Assembly (NCBI GenBank): GCA_028717405.1
Contig: JAQUNY010000003.1
Span: forward strand, 1 to 32,909
Source: Eubacteriales bacterium
GTDB lineage: Bacteria; Bacillota; Clostridia; JAQUNY01
Direction of reading: 5' to 3'
DNA length: 32,909 bases
Both the position numbers and the translations under genes were made by a program. The notes under the pieces were generated by a model. It was not told where the DNA came from and searched no databases. It saw only the letters and a list, made by a program, of their open reading frames with translations. Each line of letters opens with the position of its first letter. Within the stretch, counting starts at the first letter, position 1. Positions 1 through 9,942 of this stretch are shown here, piece after piece.

Positions 1-1029
1 AGAGGGATCACAATCAATACGGCACATGTCGAGTATGAGACAGACAAGAGACATTATGCCCACGTTGACTGCCCGGGGCATGCCGACTATGTTAAGAACA
101 TGATCACCGGAGCAGCCCAGATGGACGGAGCAATTCTTGTAGTGTCGGCTGCCGACGGCCCGATGCCCCAGACAAGAGAGCATATACTGCTTTCCGGACA
201 GGTCGGAGTTCCCTATATTGTAGTTTTCCTCAACAAATGTGACATGGTTGACGACGAGGAGCTCATTGAGCTGGTTGAAATGGAACTCAGGGAAATGCTC
301 AGCCAGTACAATTTCCCCGGAGATGACATCCCGTTTGTCAGAGGCTCTGCGCTTAAAGCACTTGAGTCTGCTTCAACAGATACCGCCGCTCCGGAGTACA
401 AATGTATATTTGAACTTATGGAGGCAGTAGACAGTTATATCCCTGATCCTGAGAGAGCAACAGACAAGCCTTTCATTATGCAGATCGAGGACGTTTTCTC
501 GATCACAGGCCGCGGGACTGTAGCTACGGGCAGGGTTGAAAGAGGCGTGCTTAAAGTCGGCGATGAAGTTGAAATAGTCGGATTAATGGATGCACCCAGA
601 AAAACTGTTGTGACCGGTGTCGAAATGTTCAGGAAGCTTCTTGATCAGGCTGTTGCAGGTGATAACATCGGAGCGCTGTTGAGAGGCATTCAGAGGAACG
701 AAGTTGAGAGAGGGCAGGTTTTGGCAAAGCCCGGGTCTATAAAGCCCCATACTCATTACAGAGCCCAGGTTTATGTTCTGACTGAGAAAGAAGGCGGCAG
801 GCATAAACCATTCTTCAATGGTTACAGGCCTCAGTTCTACTTCAGGACGACCGACGTTACCGGTGTTATAGAATTGCCTGAAGGTGTCGAAATGGTGATG
901 CCCGGCGATCATATTGAGCTGACAGCCAAGCTGATCACACCAATAGCTATGGAAGAAGGCCTTAAGTTCGCTATCCGCGAAGGCGGCAGGACAGTTGGGG
1001 CAGGCACTGTAACAACAATACTTGAGTAA
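1..1029 (+). CDS. tuf: Elongation factor Tu (5'-truncated by window start)
   Basis: Frame 1 is open from base 1: [61 protein letters not shown]...NKCDMVDD; ends TTILE*. Classic EF-Tu motifs. Confidence 0.98.
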   Translation, partial: RGITINTAHVEYETDKRHYAHVDCPGHADYVKNMITGAAQMDGAILVVSAADGPMPQTREHILLSGQVGVPYIVVFLNKCDMVDDEELIELVEMELREMLSQYNFPGDDIPFVRGSALKALESASTDTAAPEYKCIFELMEAVDSYIPDPERATDKPFIMQIEDVFSITGRGTVATGRVERGVLKVGDEVEIVGLMDAPRKTVVTGVEMFRKLLDQAVAGDNIGALLRGIQRNEVERGQVLAKPGSIKPHTHYRAQVYVLTEKEGGRHKPFFNGYRPQFYFRTTDVTGVIELPEGVEMVMPGDHIELTAKLITPIAMEEGLKFAIREGGRTVGAGTVTTILE

Positions 1030-1088
1030 TTCACTTATAGCGATTCATCAGACAGTAAAAACCAATGCAGTGTAATATTATTTCGAGA

Positions 1089-1117
1089 GAGCCGGTATCT
1101 GTCATACCGGTTCTTTT
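1089..1117 (+). terminator. Rho-independent terminator after tuf
   Basis: GAGCCGGTAT-ctgtc-ATACCGGTTC followed by TTTT. Confidence 0.75.
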
Positions 1118-1146
1118 CGATTTAAAGAAAGGTCAGCACAAAGGTT

Positions 1147-1989
1147 ATGAGAACAGTCCGGACGGCAGATATAACAGATAAAGTTGAAGAGCTATGTATC
1201 TCATCAAATTGCATATTGAGCGAAGATATAAAAAGCGCGCTCAATGCCGGTTTGGACAGAGAATGTTCGCCTGCGGGAAAACAGGTTCTGGAGCAGCTGA
1301 TGTTGAATGCGGAAATAGCCCTGAAAGAGAACATGCCAATATGCCAGGATACTGGAATGACGGTAATTTTCATTGACATCGGGCAGGAAGTCCACATTGA
1401 GGGAGGCAGCATGGCAGATGCCATAAATGAAGGAGTGAGAAGGGGTTATAAAAAAGGTTTTCTCAGAAAATCAGTGGTGGCAGACCCACTTTTCAGAGTG
1501 AACACGGGTGATAATACACCCGCAATAATCTATTATGAAATCATTCCGGGGGATATTTTCAGGATCACTGTAGCGCCAAAGGGTTTTGGGAGTGAAAACA
1601 TGAGTGCGGTTTGCATGCTTAAGCCTTCGGATGGGGTTCAGGGAGTAAAGGAGTTTGTTTACAGGACTGTTGAAAACGCAGGGCCAAACCCATGCCCCCC
1701 TGTTATTGTTGGAGTAGGCATTGGCGGAACGATGGAAAAAGCTGCATTGATTTCAAAAAAAGCGCTTCTCAGGCCTGTCGGGAGCAAAAATAGCGACAGG
1801 AGGATCGCCCTGCTCGAAGAAGAATTGCTATGTGGGATAAATAAGACCGGAATTGGTCCTTCGGGGCTTGGCGGCTGCATAACTGCACTTGGAGTAAACA
1901 TTGAAGTCTATGCTACACATATAGCAGGGCTGCCGGTTGCGGTAAATATCGGCTGTCATGCTACAAGACATGCAGAAGCATTGATTTGA
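1147..1989 (+). CDS. Class I fumarate hydratase / tartrate dehydratase-type, alpha subunit
   Basis: MPICQDTGMTVIFIDIGQEVHIEGG, NPCPPVIVGVGIGGTMEKAALISKKALLRPVG; followed by the beta subunit. Confidence 0.93.
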   Translation: MRTVRTADITDKVEELCISSNCILSEDIKSALNAGLDRECSPAGKQVLEQLMLNAEIALKENMPICQDTGMTVIFIDIGQEVHIEGGSMADAINEGVRRGYKKGFLRKSVVADPLFRVNTGDNTPAIIYYEIIPGDIFRITVAPKGFGSENMSAVCMLKPSDGVQGVKEFVYRTVENAGPNPCPPVIVGVGIGGTMEKAALISKKALLRPVGSKNSDRRIALLEEELLCGINKTGIGPSGLGGCITALGVNIEVYATHIAGLPVAVNIGCHATRHAEALI

Positions 1990-2065
1990 AAGTGCTGTTT
2001 TGGTTTAAGAGGCCTGCAAAGTGAAAAAGACAAAGAAATGAAATGGATGGAAGGGGCCGTTTATA

Positions 2066-2623
2066 TTGATCAGAATAAATACACCGCTGACTGAAAAGGC
2101 TGCAGTGAGTCTGAATGCAGGCGATCTTGTGGAATTGAGCGGGCAAATATATGCCGCAAGAGATGCTGCACATAGTAGACTCATTGAGATGCTTAAAAGA
2201 GGTGAAAAGCTTCCGTTCGACATCAAAGACCAGGTGATTTATTATGTAGGACCGTGTCCGCCTCCCCCCGGAAAGATATGTGGATCAGCAGGACCTACTA
2301 CCAGCGGCAGAATGGATGTTTATACGCCTGCGCTCCTGAAGATCGGATTGAAAGGCATGATTGGAAAAGGAATAAGAGACGTTAGTGTGAAGAAAGCCAT
2401 AACAGAGCACAAGGCAGTGTATTTCGGTGCTACCGGAGGTGCCGGGGCCCTGATAAGCAGATGTATAACTGCAGCTGAAATTGTAGCTTTTGATGATCTG
2501 GGCCCTGAAGCTCTTCTGAGGATCACAGTTTCAAGGTTCCCTCTGATCGTTATAATCGACTCCAGGGGAAATGACCTGTACGAAACAGGAAGGAAAAAGT
2601 ATGCCGGGATATCCTGCAGTTGA
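2066..2623 (+). CDS. Class I fumarate hydratase / tartrate dehydratase-type, beta subunit (TTG start)
   Basis: YYVGPCPPPPGKICGSAGPTTSGRMDVYTPALL; GATGGAAGGGG ribosome-binding region upstream of TTG; in-frame stop at 2039 precludes a longer start. Confidence 0.92.
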   Translation: MIRINTPLTEKAAVSLNAGDLVELSGQIYAARDAAHSRLIEMLKRGEKLPFDIKDQVIYYVGPCPPPPGKICGSAGPTTSGRMDVYTPALLKIGLKGMIGKGIRDVSVKKAITEHKAVYFGATGGAGALISRCITAAEIVAFDDLGPEALLRITVSRFPLIVIIDSRGNDLYETGRKKYAGISCS

Positions 2624-2792
2624 AGCAAATATTTATATTCGGTCGGGCAAAGATAAAAGAGCAGTTAATCCGGGACAGGGTGTTTTTTATTTTACGGTTC
2701 AGGATCAGGTATTACGGGTATTTATAAGAAGACCGGACAGGTCTGAAATTATATGACATATAATATGACATAAATGAAAGGGGTAAAATATT

Positions 2793-3002
2793 ATGGAAAA
2801 AATCACATCGGATATGATAATCGCGGAGGTCCTTATGAAAGATAAAGGCACAGTGCCCATATTCCTCAAAAACGGCCTGCATTGTCTTGGCTGTCCGTCT
2901 GCAACCGGAGAAAGCATAGAAGACGCTTGTGCCATACATGATCTTGATGCCGCAAAACTGGTTAAAGAGCTGAATGATTTTTTTGAAAGCAAAACAAAAT
3001 AA
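2793..3002 (+). CDS. DUF1858 / hybrid-cluster-associated redox disulfide domain protein
   Basis: MEKITSDMIIAEVLMKDKGTVPIFLKNGLHCLGCPSATGESIEDACAIHDLD; CxGC motif and size typical of this family. Confidence 0.85.
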   Translation: MEKITSDMIIAEVLMKDKGTVPIFLKNGLHCLGCPSATGESIEDACAIHDLDAAKLVKELNDFFESKTK

Positions 3003-3036
3003 TCCACAAAAAAATGCCGTATAGAGATGCTATTGA

Positions 3037-4347
<1,311 letters not shown>

Positions 4348-4400
4348 GTCTGCCCAGGTCTTCACGCGGGCTTTCATAAAGGTGATTTTCCGAAAATTTA

Positions 4401-4430
4401 TTGACAAAACAATAATTTGTAATGTATCAT
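4401..4430 (+). promoter_or_regulatory. Putative sigma70-type promoter for tRNA-Lys
   Basis: TTGACA (4401-4406) - 18 nt - TATCAT (4425-4430), about 65 nt upstream of the tRNA. Confidence 0.7.
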
Positions 4431-4497
4431 GATTAATTGTATTTGGTTTTAAGGTTCTTCTGTTTGAGAACTGTCTGTTTTAAGAGAATCCTGATGA

Positions 4498-4573
4498 GGT
4501 CCATTAGCTCAGTTGGCAGAGCACTTGACTTTTAATCAAGGTGTCCGGAGTTCGAATCTCCGATGGATCACCA
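4498..4573 (+). tRNA. tRNA-Lys (anticodon TTT)
   Basis: GGTCCAT...ATGGATC acceptor stem, CTTGA-CTTTTAA-TCAAG anticodon arm, TTCGAAT T-loop, encoded CCA. Confidence 0.97.
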
Positions 4574-4580
4574 GAATAGA

Positions 4581-4612
4581 AGCCGCCCGACTTGAAAGTC
4601 GGGCGGCTTTTC
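4581..4612 (+). terminator. Rho-independent terminator after tRNA-Lys
   Basis: AGCCGCCCGAC-ttgaaa-GTCGGGCGGCT-TTT. Confidence 0.85.
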
Positions 4613-4704
4613 AGTCAGCCCCTCCTGCTCGATTGAATCGGGAACAATAAACGCAGCATAACTGTGCACAACTGAAAATCGGCTACAATCGTGAACAATA
4701 GCTA

Positions 4705-4732
4705 TTGTTTTTTACAGAGATAATGCTATAAT
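4705..4732 (+). promoter_or_regulatory. Putative promoter of cupin-ROK operon
   Basis: TTGTTT (4705-4710) - 16 nt - TATAAT (4727-4732). Confidence 0.6.
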
Positions 4733-4776
4733 CATAAATAATTATTACTTTATTGTAAAATAGCGGTAAGGAGTTT

Positions 4777-5148
4777 ATGAAAATGATCAAATCATCTGCG
4801 GACATGGTTACAGAAACCAGGAAAGAAATGAGGGGAGGCAGGGGAGAGATAAATATCGCGCACATATTTGCAAAGGAAGAAATGCGAAGCAAGTGCAGGA
4901 TTTTTGCCAGGATAGAGATCAAGCCCGGATGTTCGATCGGTACGCATGAGCATGTCGATGAAGAGGAAATATACTATGTTATTAAGGGCTCAGGGACTGT
5001 CAATGATAACGGGACTATAAGAAAGCTATCTGCCGGAGATGCTGTCATAACAGGTGGCGGGGAGTCACATTCAATAGAAAACACGGGTGAGGAGCCGCTG
5101 GAAATGATTGCAGCCGTATTGCTCTTCCCGGAAGAATCAAAGCCATGA
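4777..5148 (+). CDS. Cupin-domain protein
   Basis: KPGCSIGTHEHVDEEEIYYVIKGSGTVNDNGTIRKLSAGDAVITGGGESHSIENTG matches the two-motif cupin pattern. Confidence 0.93.
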   Translation: MKMIKSSADMVTETRKEMRGGRGEINIAHIFAKEEMRSKCRIFARIEIKPGCSIGTHEHVDEEEIYYVIKGSGTVNDNGTIRKLSAGDAVITGGGESHSIENTGEEPLEMIAAVLLFPEESKP

Positions 5149-6305
5149 GATCAGCGAGAAACAGCAGATATATAAAAAAATTCAACAGAAGCCTGATATT
5201 GAAGAGTATATTGCGCAACAGCATGTCACGAGCTGAACTGTCAGATAAAATAGGACTCACCAGGGCAGCTGTCACAGTAATAATTGAAGACATGATACGT
5301 TCAGGAGTAATAAGCGAAGCTGGTAAAAGTAATACAAGCAGCGGAAGAAAACCGGTCATACTCGACATAAATCCCGACGGCGCATTCGCATTTGGTGTCG
5401 ACATAACCAGAGAGGGCTGCTATATAGGCCTGGTTGACATAAAAGGCAATCTCAGAGATAAAGAAGGTTTTTTGTTCGGAGGTTCTGACAAGGCTGACGG
5501 GTCTCTTGAAAAAATTGCGGAAAGCATCAACAGGATCATTTCCCGCAATAATATCGGGAGAGGCAGGATAAGGGGCGCAGGAATAAGCGCACCCGGGCCG
5601 CTTGATGTATTTCAGGGCGTGATACTGAATCCCCCAAATTTTGATGAATGGCACAATATCAGAATGAATGATTTTTTCATGAGCCGCTTTTCTTTTGCCG
5701 TAAACCTTGAAAACAATGCAAATGCTTATGCACTCTACGAGAAAAACTATGGCAGAGGAGCAAAGTTCAATAGTTTTGTACTTATTGCCGTGACTACCGG
5801 GGTAGGAGCCGGCATTGTTCTGAATCAGCAGCTTTACAGGGGAGCGGACGGTTTTGGCAGTGAAATCGGTCACACAAGTATCGATTTTGACGGGCCTGAA
5901 TGCGATTGCGGGAACAAAGGCTGTCTGGAGCTGTATTCATCGGTACCATCAATATTAAAATATGCCGGGACCTGCGGCATTTCCGTTTCAGGATGGCAGG
6001 AGATTGCAGACAAAGCAGAAAAGGGCGATAAGGGATGCATTGAACTTATCCGGAGGGAGGCGGGATATCTGTCGGCTGGTATTATCAATTGCATAAACCT
6101 GTTGGAAACTGAGGCAATAATCCTTTCCGGAGACATTTCGTATAAGCCGGAGATACTTGTTGAAAAAATACGGAAAGAGACAGAGGGCAAAGTCATCACC
6201 AGAGGACTTCATAATGTAAGTATTTTCGGAGGCAGTAAGATTGAAGATTTGAATATTGTCTCGGCTGCTTCCATAGTGTTTGACAGAATGTTCTGCAATA
6301 TCTGA
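5145..6305 (+). CDS. ROK-family transcriptional regulator / sugar kinase-like protein
   Basis: N-terminal wHTH (SRAELSDKIGLTRAAVTVIIEDMIRSGVISEAG) followed by ROK fold (LENNANAYALYEKNYG, GVGAGIVLNQQLYRGADGFGSEIGHTSIDFDGPECDCGNKGCLELYSS). Overlaps cupin stop by 4 nt. Confidence 0.95.
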   Translation: MRSARNSRYIKKFNRSLILKSILRNSMSRAELSDKIGLTRAAVTVIIEDMIRSGVISEAGKSNTSSGRKPVILDINPDGAFAFGVDITREGCYIGLVDIKGNLRDKEGFLFGGSDKADGSLEKIAESINRIISRNNIGRGRIRGAGISAPGPLDVFQGVILNPPNFDEWHNIRMNDFFMSRFSFAVNLENNANAYALYEKNYGRGAKFNSFVLIAVTTGVGAGIVLNQQLYRGADGFGSEIGHTSIDFDGPECDCGNKGCLELYSSVPSILKYAGTCGISVSGWQEIADKAEKGDKGCIELIRREAGYLSAGIINCINLLETEAIILSGDISYKPEILVEKIRKETEGKVITRGLHNVSIFGGSKIEDLNIVSAASIVFDRMFCNI

Positions 6306-6389
6306 CAAATTGTGGATTTTATGATGCATGACAGCTTTTGAGGTTTTTATGGTGAAGGTAAATCGCAATTTTTTGAATCGCAATTTTTG

Positions 6390-6418
6390 TTGACAAGGAT
6401 TTGGCGCTGATGTAACAT
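6390..6418 (+). promoter_or_regulatory. Putative sigma70-type promoter for tRNA-Tyr
   Basis: TTGACA (6390-6395) - 17 nt - TAACAT (6413-6418). Confidence 0.75.
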
Positions 6419-6469
6419 ATAGAATACAGTTTGTGAAGCAAACGACAGGTGCTTCAGAGACTTTTAAGA

Positions 6470-6554
6470 GGAGGGGTTCCCGAGTGGCCAAAGGGGGCAG
6501 ACTGTAAATCTGTTGTCTCTGACTTCGATGGTTCAAATCCATCTCCCTCCACCA
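6470..6554 (+). tRNA. tRNA-Tyr (anticodon GTA), class II with variable arm
   Basis: GGAGGGG...TCCCTCC acceptor, CAGA-CTGTAAA-TCTG anticodon arm, TTCAAAT T-loop, encoded CCA; 85 nt. Confidence 0.96.
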
Positions 6555-6579
6555 TATTTACAGTAAATAACGGCAGAAG

Positions 6580-6602
6580 AGTCATATTTAATGACTTTTT
6601 TT
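6580..6602 (+). terminator. Probable terminator after tRNA-Tyr
   Basis: AGTCAT-attta-ATGACT followed by a T run. Confidence 0.55.
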
Positions 6603-6621
6603 GCGTTAAGGGGGCATATTT

Positions 6622-7218
6622 GTGAAGAACGAGTGGGATGATCTTGAAAAACAGATCCGGAGCTGCACTAAATGCCCTCTTGGGAAGACAAGAACAAATG
6701 CAGTAACAGGCAGGGGAAATTTATCGGCTCCGCTGATGCTTGTAGGAGAAGCTCCCGGGCAGCAGGAAGATGAACAGGGTATACCATTTGTAGGGGCTGC
6801 AGGACAGCTGCTTGAGCTGTTGCTTGAAGCCCTTATGATAAGCGAAGACAAATACTATATAGCGAATATCCTGAAATGCAGACCGCCGGGGAACCGTCCT
6901 CCATCAGATATTGAAGCCGGTTTTTGCCTTCCTTACCTGAGAAAGCAGGTTCTGCTGGTGAAGCCCAAAATAATAGTATGCATGGGCGCTACGGCAGCAA
7001 AGTATATAATCGACAAAAAGGCCAGGATCACAGCTATAAGAGGCACTTGGACGGAGAGGAAAGGCTTTTCGATAATGCCGACATTCCATCCGGCTGCGCT
7101 TCTGAGGGATGAATCAAAGAAAATACTTATGTGGGAAGATATGAAGAAAGTAAAAAATAAGCTCGATATGCTTGAAATGGTTTCTATGCAGCAGACGGGG
7201 CATGACAATGAGATCTGA
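6622..7218 (+). CDS. Uracil-DNA glycosylase, family 4/5-like (Fe-S type)
   Basis: CTKCPLGKTRTNAVTGRG, LMLVGEAPGQQEDEQGIPFVGAAGQLL, ILKCRPPGNRPPSDIEAGFCLPYLRKQ (four cluster cysteines), TFHPAALLRDESKK. Confidence 0.95.
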   Translation: MKNEWDDLEKQIRSCTKCPLGKTRTNAVTGRGNLSAPLMLVGEAPGQQEDEQGIPFVGAAGQLLELLLEALMISEDKYYIANILKCRPPGNRPPSDIEAGFCLPYLRKQVLLVKPKIIVCMGATAAKYIIDKKARITAIRGTWTERKGFSIMPTFHPAALLRDESKKILMWEDMKKVKNKLDMLEMVSMQQTGHDNEI

Positions 7219-7873
7219 AGACGGCAGGGCGACAGAAACAGCATCATTAAAGGCGCCGGAAACAAAGGCTGACAGGCTTATGGCGCTATATAACATGTAT
7301 CTTGACGAATATCGGGACCGCGAGACTGTCATGGGTTTTGGCAATGCCGATGCTTCTGTTATATTAATCGGAGAAGCTCCGGGAAGAGATGAAGTGAAGC
7401 TCTCAAAGCCGTTTTCCGGGGCGGCAGGCAAAAAACTCGATAAATTTCTTGATACAATAGGTCTTGACAGAGATACTGTTTTCATAACAAATGCTATAAA
7501 ATACAGGCTTTCATGCGTATCGCCCGAAAGCGGCCGCAAGAAAAACAGGCCAGCGGAAAGCAGGGAAATAGAGGCGAACAGAAAATATCTGATTAAAGAG
7601 ATCGACATCATAAAGCCATTGATAACGGTAACACTTGGGAATGTACCTCTCAGAGCCGTTACAGGCAATATGAAAATCACGATTGGTGAAGCACATGGCA
7701 AAATTTTCAGTTCTTCAGACGGCGAAGGAGATAGAAATAAGGTCTGTATTTTATCAGATGTTTTTCCGCTGTATCATCCTGCAGGTGTGATATATAACCA
7801 AAGTCTTGAGAAAGTATATTTAGAAGACTTGGAGATATTAAAAAAAATACTTGCATTGAAAAATATTCTGTAG
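7202..7873 (+). CDS. Second uracil-DNA-glycosylase-superfamily protein, lacking the Fe-S cysteines
   Basis: SVILIGEAPGRDEVKLSKPFSGAAGKKLDKFL...FITNAIKYRLSCVSPESGRKKNRPAESREIEANRKYLIKEIDIIKPLITVTLGNVPLRAVTG...LYHPAGVIYNQSL; overlaps upstream UDG ORF. Confidence 0.88.
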   Translation: MTMRSEDGRATETASLKAPETKADRLMALYNMYLDEYRDRETVMGFGNADASVILIGEAPGRDEVKLSKPFSGAAGKKLDKFLDTIGLDRDTVFITNAIKYRLSCVSPESGRKKNRPAESREIEANRKYLIKEIDIIKPLITVTLGNVPLRAVTGNMKITIGEAHGKIFSSSDGEGDRNKVCILSDVFPLYHPAGVIYNQSLEKVYLEDLEILKKILALKNIL

Positions 7874-7879
7874 TAAAAT
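7851..7879 (+). promoter_or_regulatory. Putative promoter driving the S10 operon
   Basis: TTGCAT (7851-7856) - 17 nt - TAAAAT (7874-7879); lies over the 3' end of the second UDG gene. Confidence 0.65.
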
Positions 7880-8111
7880 GTTGAATGTTGTGACAAGACA
7901 GACTGTGATGGAGAAGGTTGCTGCTGTTATGGCAGGTAGTTTCTCCGGAGAATGTCCGATTCGTGAAACCGGGCGACAGGTCACTATGTATTGGTGTGTT
8001 GTTCCTTTCAAGTCGTTTTTTATGCGATTTCCGCTTTTGCGGCGGTGTTGCGGCAGACGATTGACAATGCAGGAGTGACAGAGGAAAGGAAAGCAACGCT
8101 GATGATGCGGG

Positions 8112-8155
8112 CCCAGGCTTCAGGCGAACAGGCCAACAAGGATTCCTGGGTTTTT
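8112..8155 (+). promoter_or_regulatory. Candidate attenuator/terminator-like hairpin in the rpsJ leader
   Basis: CCCAGGCTT...AAGgattCCTGGG immediately followed by TTTTT, about 75 nt upstream of rpsJ. Confidence 0.5.
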
Positions 8156-8232
8156 ATATGGCTTGATATGATACGCCCGGCGAAGTGTACAATGAAAGCT
8201 GCGTGAAACAGCTTTTACAGGGAGGTTTGATG

Positions 8233-8544
8233 ATGTCAGAAAAACAAAAGATCAGGATCAGGCTTAAAGCATTCGACCATCAGTTGCTTGATCAGTCCGC
8301 AGAAAAAATTGTGGATACAGCCAAAAGGACCGGAGCTCAGGTATCAGGACCGGTGCCTCTTCCGACTGAGAAGGAGATTTACACCATACTGAGGGCGCCA
8401 CACAAATACAAGGATTCCAGGGAGCAGTTTGAGATGAGGACCCACAAAAGGCTGATCGACATACTTTACCCCAATCCGAAGACTGTTGATGCCCTGATGA
8501 GGCTTGATTTGCCTGCAGGGGTCGACATAGAGATAAAGCTCTGA
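8233..8544 (+). CDS. rpsJ: 30S ribosomal protein S10
   Basis: [83 protein letters not shown]. Confidence 0.98.
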   Translation: MSEKQKIRIRLKAFDHQLLDQSAEKIVDTAKRTGAQVSGPVPLPTEKEIYTILRAPHKYKDSREQFEMRTHKRLIDILYPNPKTVDALMRLDLPAGVDIEIKL

Positions 8545-8653
8545 CCAGGGCAGGGCGCGGTCAAGTTCCTGCGGCCGTTATGCCGGCAGATATATAAACA
8601 TTCGGCTCGGCTAAAGCATGAACCAATAACCATCGGGAGGTAAGAAGGATCAT

Positions 8654-9292
8654 ATGAAAAAGGCAATTTACGGAACAAAAATAGGGATGACACAAATTTT
8701 TAACGAAGATGGGCTTGCCATACCGGTGACGGTGATAAAAGCAGGTCCCTGTGCCGTTATTCAGAAAAAAACACTGGAAACTGACGGCTACGAAGCGGTG
8801 AAGATCGGATTCGAAGATAAGGATGTAAAAAAACTGAGCAAACCGGAGCAAGGCCAGTTTACCGGCAGCGGCTTAAAAGGAATGAAATATCTCAGGGAGC
8901 TGAGGCTGGAAGACATCTCTGCAATGGACACAGGCAGCGTCATTAAAGTTGAAGACATGTTTGCTGCAGGAGAAAAAGTTGATGTAAGCGGTGTTTCAAA
9001 AGGCAAGGGCTTTCAGGGAAATATTAAAAGGCACGGACAAAAGGGCGGGAAGGATACCCATGGTTCAATGTACCACAGGAGGGTAGGTTCAATGGGAGCC
9101 AACTCCAGCCCCTCAAAAGTATTAAAAGGAAAGAAACTTCCCGGGCATATGGGATTCGAAAATGTTACTGTATTGAATCTTGATGTGGTAAGGGTTGATG
9201 CGGAGAGAAGCCTCCTTTTAGTCAAGGGAGCTGTTCCGGGTCCCAGGGGCGCGTTGCTCCTGATTAAAAACACTGTAAAATCCGGCAAATAA
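8654..9292 (+). CDS. rplC: 50S ribosomal protein L3
   Basis: MKKAIYGTKIGMTQIFNEDGLAIPVTVIKAGPCAV...RHGQKGGKDTHGSMYHRRVGSMGANSSPSKVLKGKKLPGHMG. Confidence 0.98.
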   Translation: MKKAIYGTKIGMTQIFNEDGLAIPVTVIKAGPCAVIQKKTLETDGYEAVKIGFEDKDVKKLSKPEQGQFTGSGLKGMKYLRELRLEDISAMDTGSVIKVEDMFAAGEKVDVSGVSKGKGFQGNIKRHGQKGGKDTHGSMYHRRVGSMGANSSPSKVLKGKKLPGHMGFENVTVLNLDVVRVDAERSLLLVKGAVPGPRGALLLIKNTVKSGK

Positions 9293-9315
9293 CCTGCAAA
9301 GAAGGAGGAGCTATA

Positions 9316-9942
9316 ATGGCAAAAGTTGATCTTTATAATATGAATGGAGATATTATCGGCGACATAGACCTGAATGATGAAGTATTTAACGCCGAAATAA
9401 AAGAAAACTCTGTACACCAGGCAGTTGTGTGCCAGCTGGCAAACATGAGACAGGGGACACACTCCGCAAAAACAAAAGGTGAAGTAAGCGGCGGAGGAAA
9501 GAAACCCTGGAGACAGAAAGGTACCGGCAGGGCAAGACAGGGAAGCATACGTTCGGCACAATGGATCAAAGGCGGGATCATCTTTGGACCAAAGCCGAGA
9601 GATTATTCCACAAGTATCAACAAGAAAGAAAGAAGAGCTGCGTTGAGATCTGTACTAACGTCGAAAGTGGCTGAAAAAGAGATCAGGGTCCTTGATAAGT
9701 TTGAATTCGAAGAGATCAAAACAAAAAGGATGTCTCAGGTGCTGGATAACTTGAAAACAGGTGAAACCACACTGCTTGTTCTTGCCGGAAAAGATCTTAA
9801 TGTAGAGAGGTCCGCAAGGAACATTAAGGGAGTCAAGATCGCTTTCATCAATACCATCAATGTTTACGACATATTAAGGCATAAGTCGTTTCTTATAACA
9901 AAAGAGGCGGCCGAGAAAGTCGGGGAGGTGTACGCCCTGTGA
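9316..9942 (+). CDS. rplD: 50S ribosomal protein L4
   Basis: TKGEVSGGGKKPWRQKGTGRARQGSIRSAQWIKGGIIFGPKPRDYS. Confidence 0.98.
   Translation: MAKVDLYNMNGDIIGDIDLNDEVFNAEIKENSVHQAVVCQLANMRQGTHSAKTKGEVSGGGKKPWRQKGTGRARQGSIRSAQWIKGGIIFGPKPRDYSTSINKKERRAALRSVLTSKVAEKEIRVLDKFEFEEIKTKRMSQVLDNLKTGETTLLVLAGKDLNVERSARNIKGVKIAFINTINVYDILRHKSFLITKEAAEKVGEVYAL

Noticed and set aside
2571-2756. 61-aa ORF overlapping the fumarase beta 3' end
   Set aside because: Overlaps a confident gene out of frame, no domain, weak start context.
8163-8193. Possible second promoter just before rpsJ (TTGATA-19-TACAAT)
   Set aside because: Spacing of 19 and weak -35; not strong enough to list without TSS data.
7878-8206. 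Small ORFs in the rpsJ leader (66 and 71 aa)
   Set aside because: No recognisable domain; the region is better explained as an untranslated structured leader. A leader peptide cannot be fully excluded.
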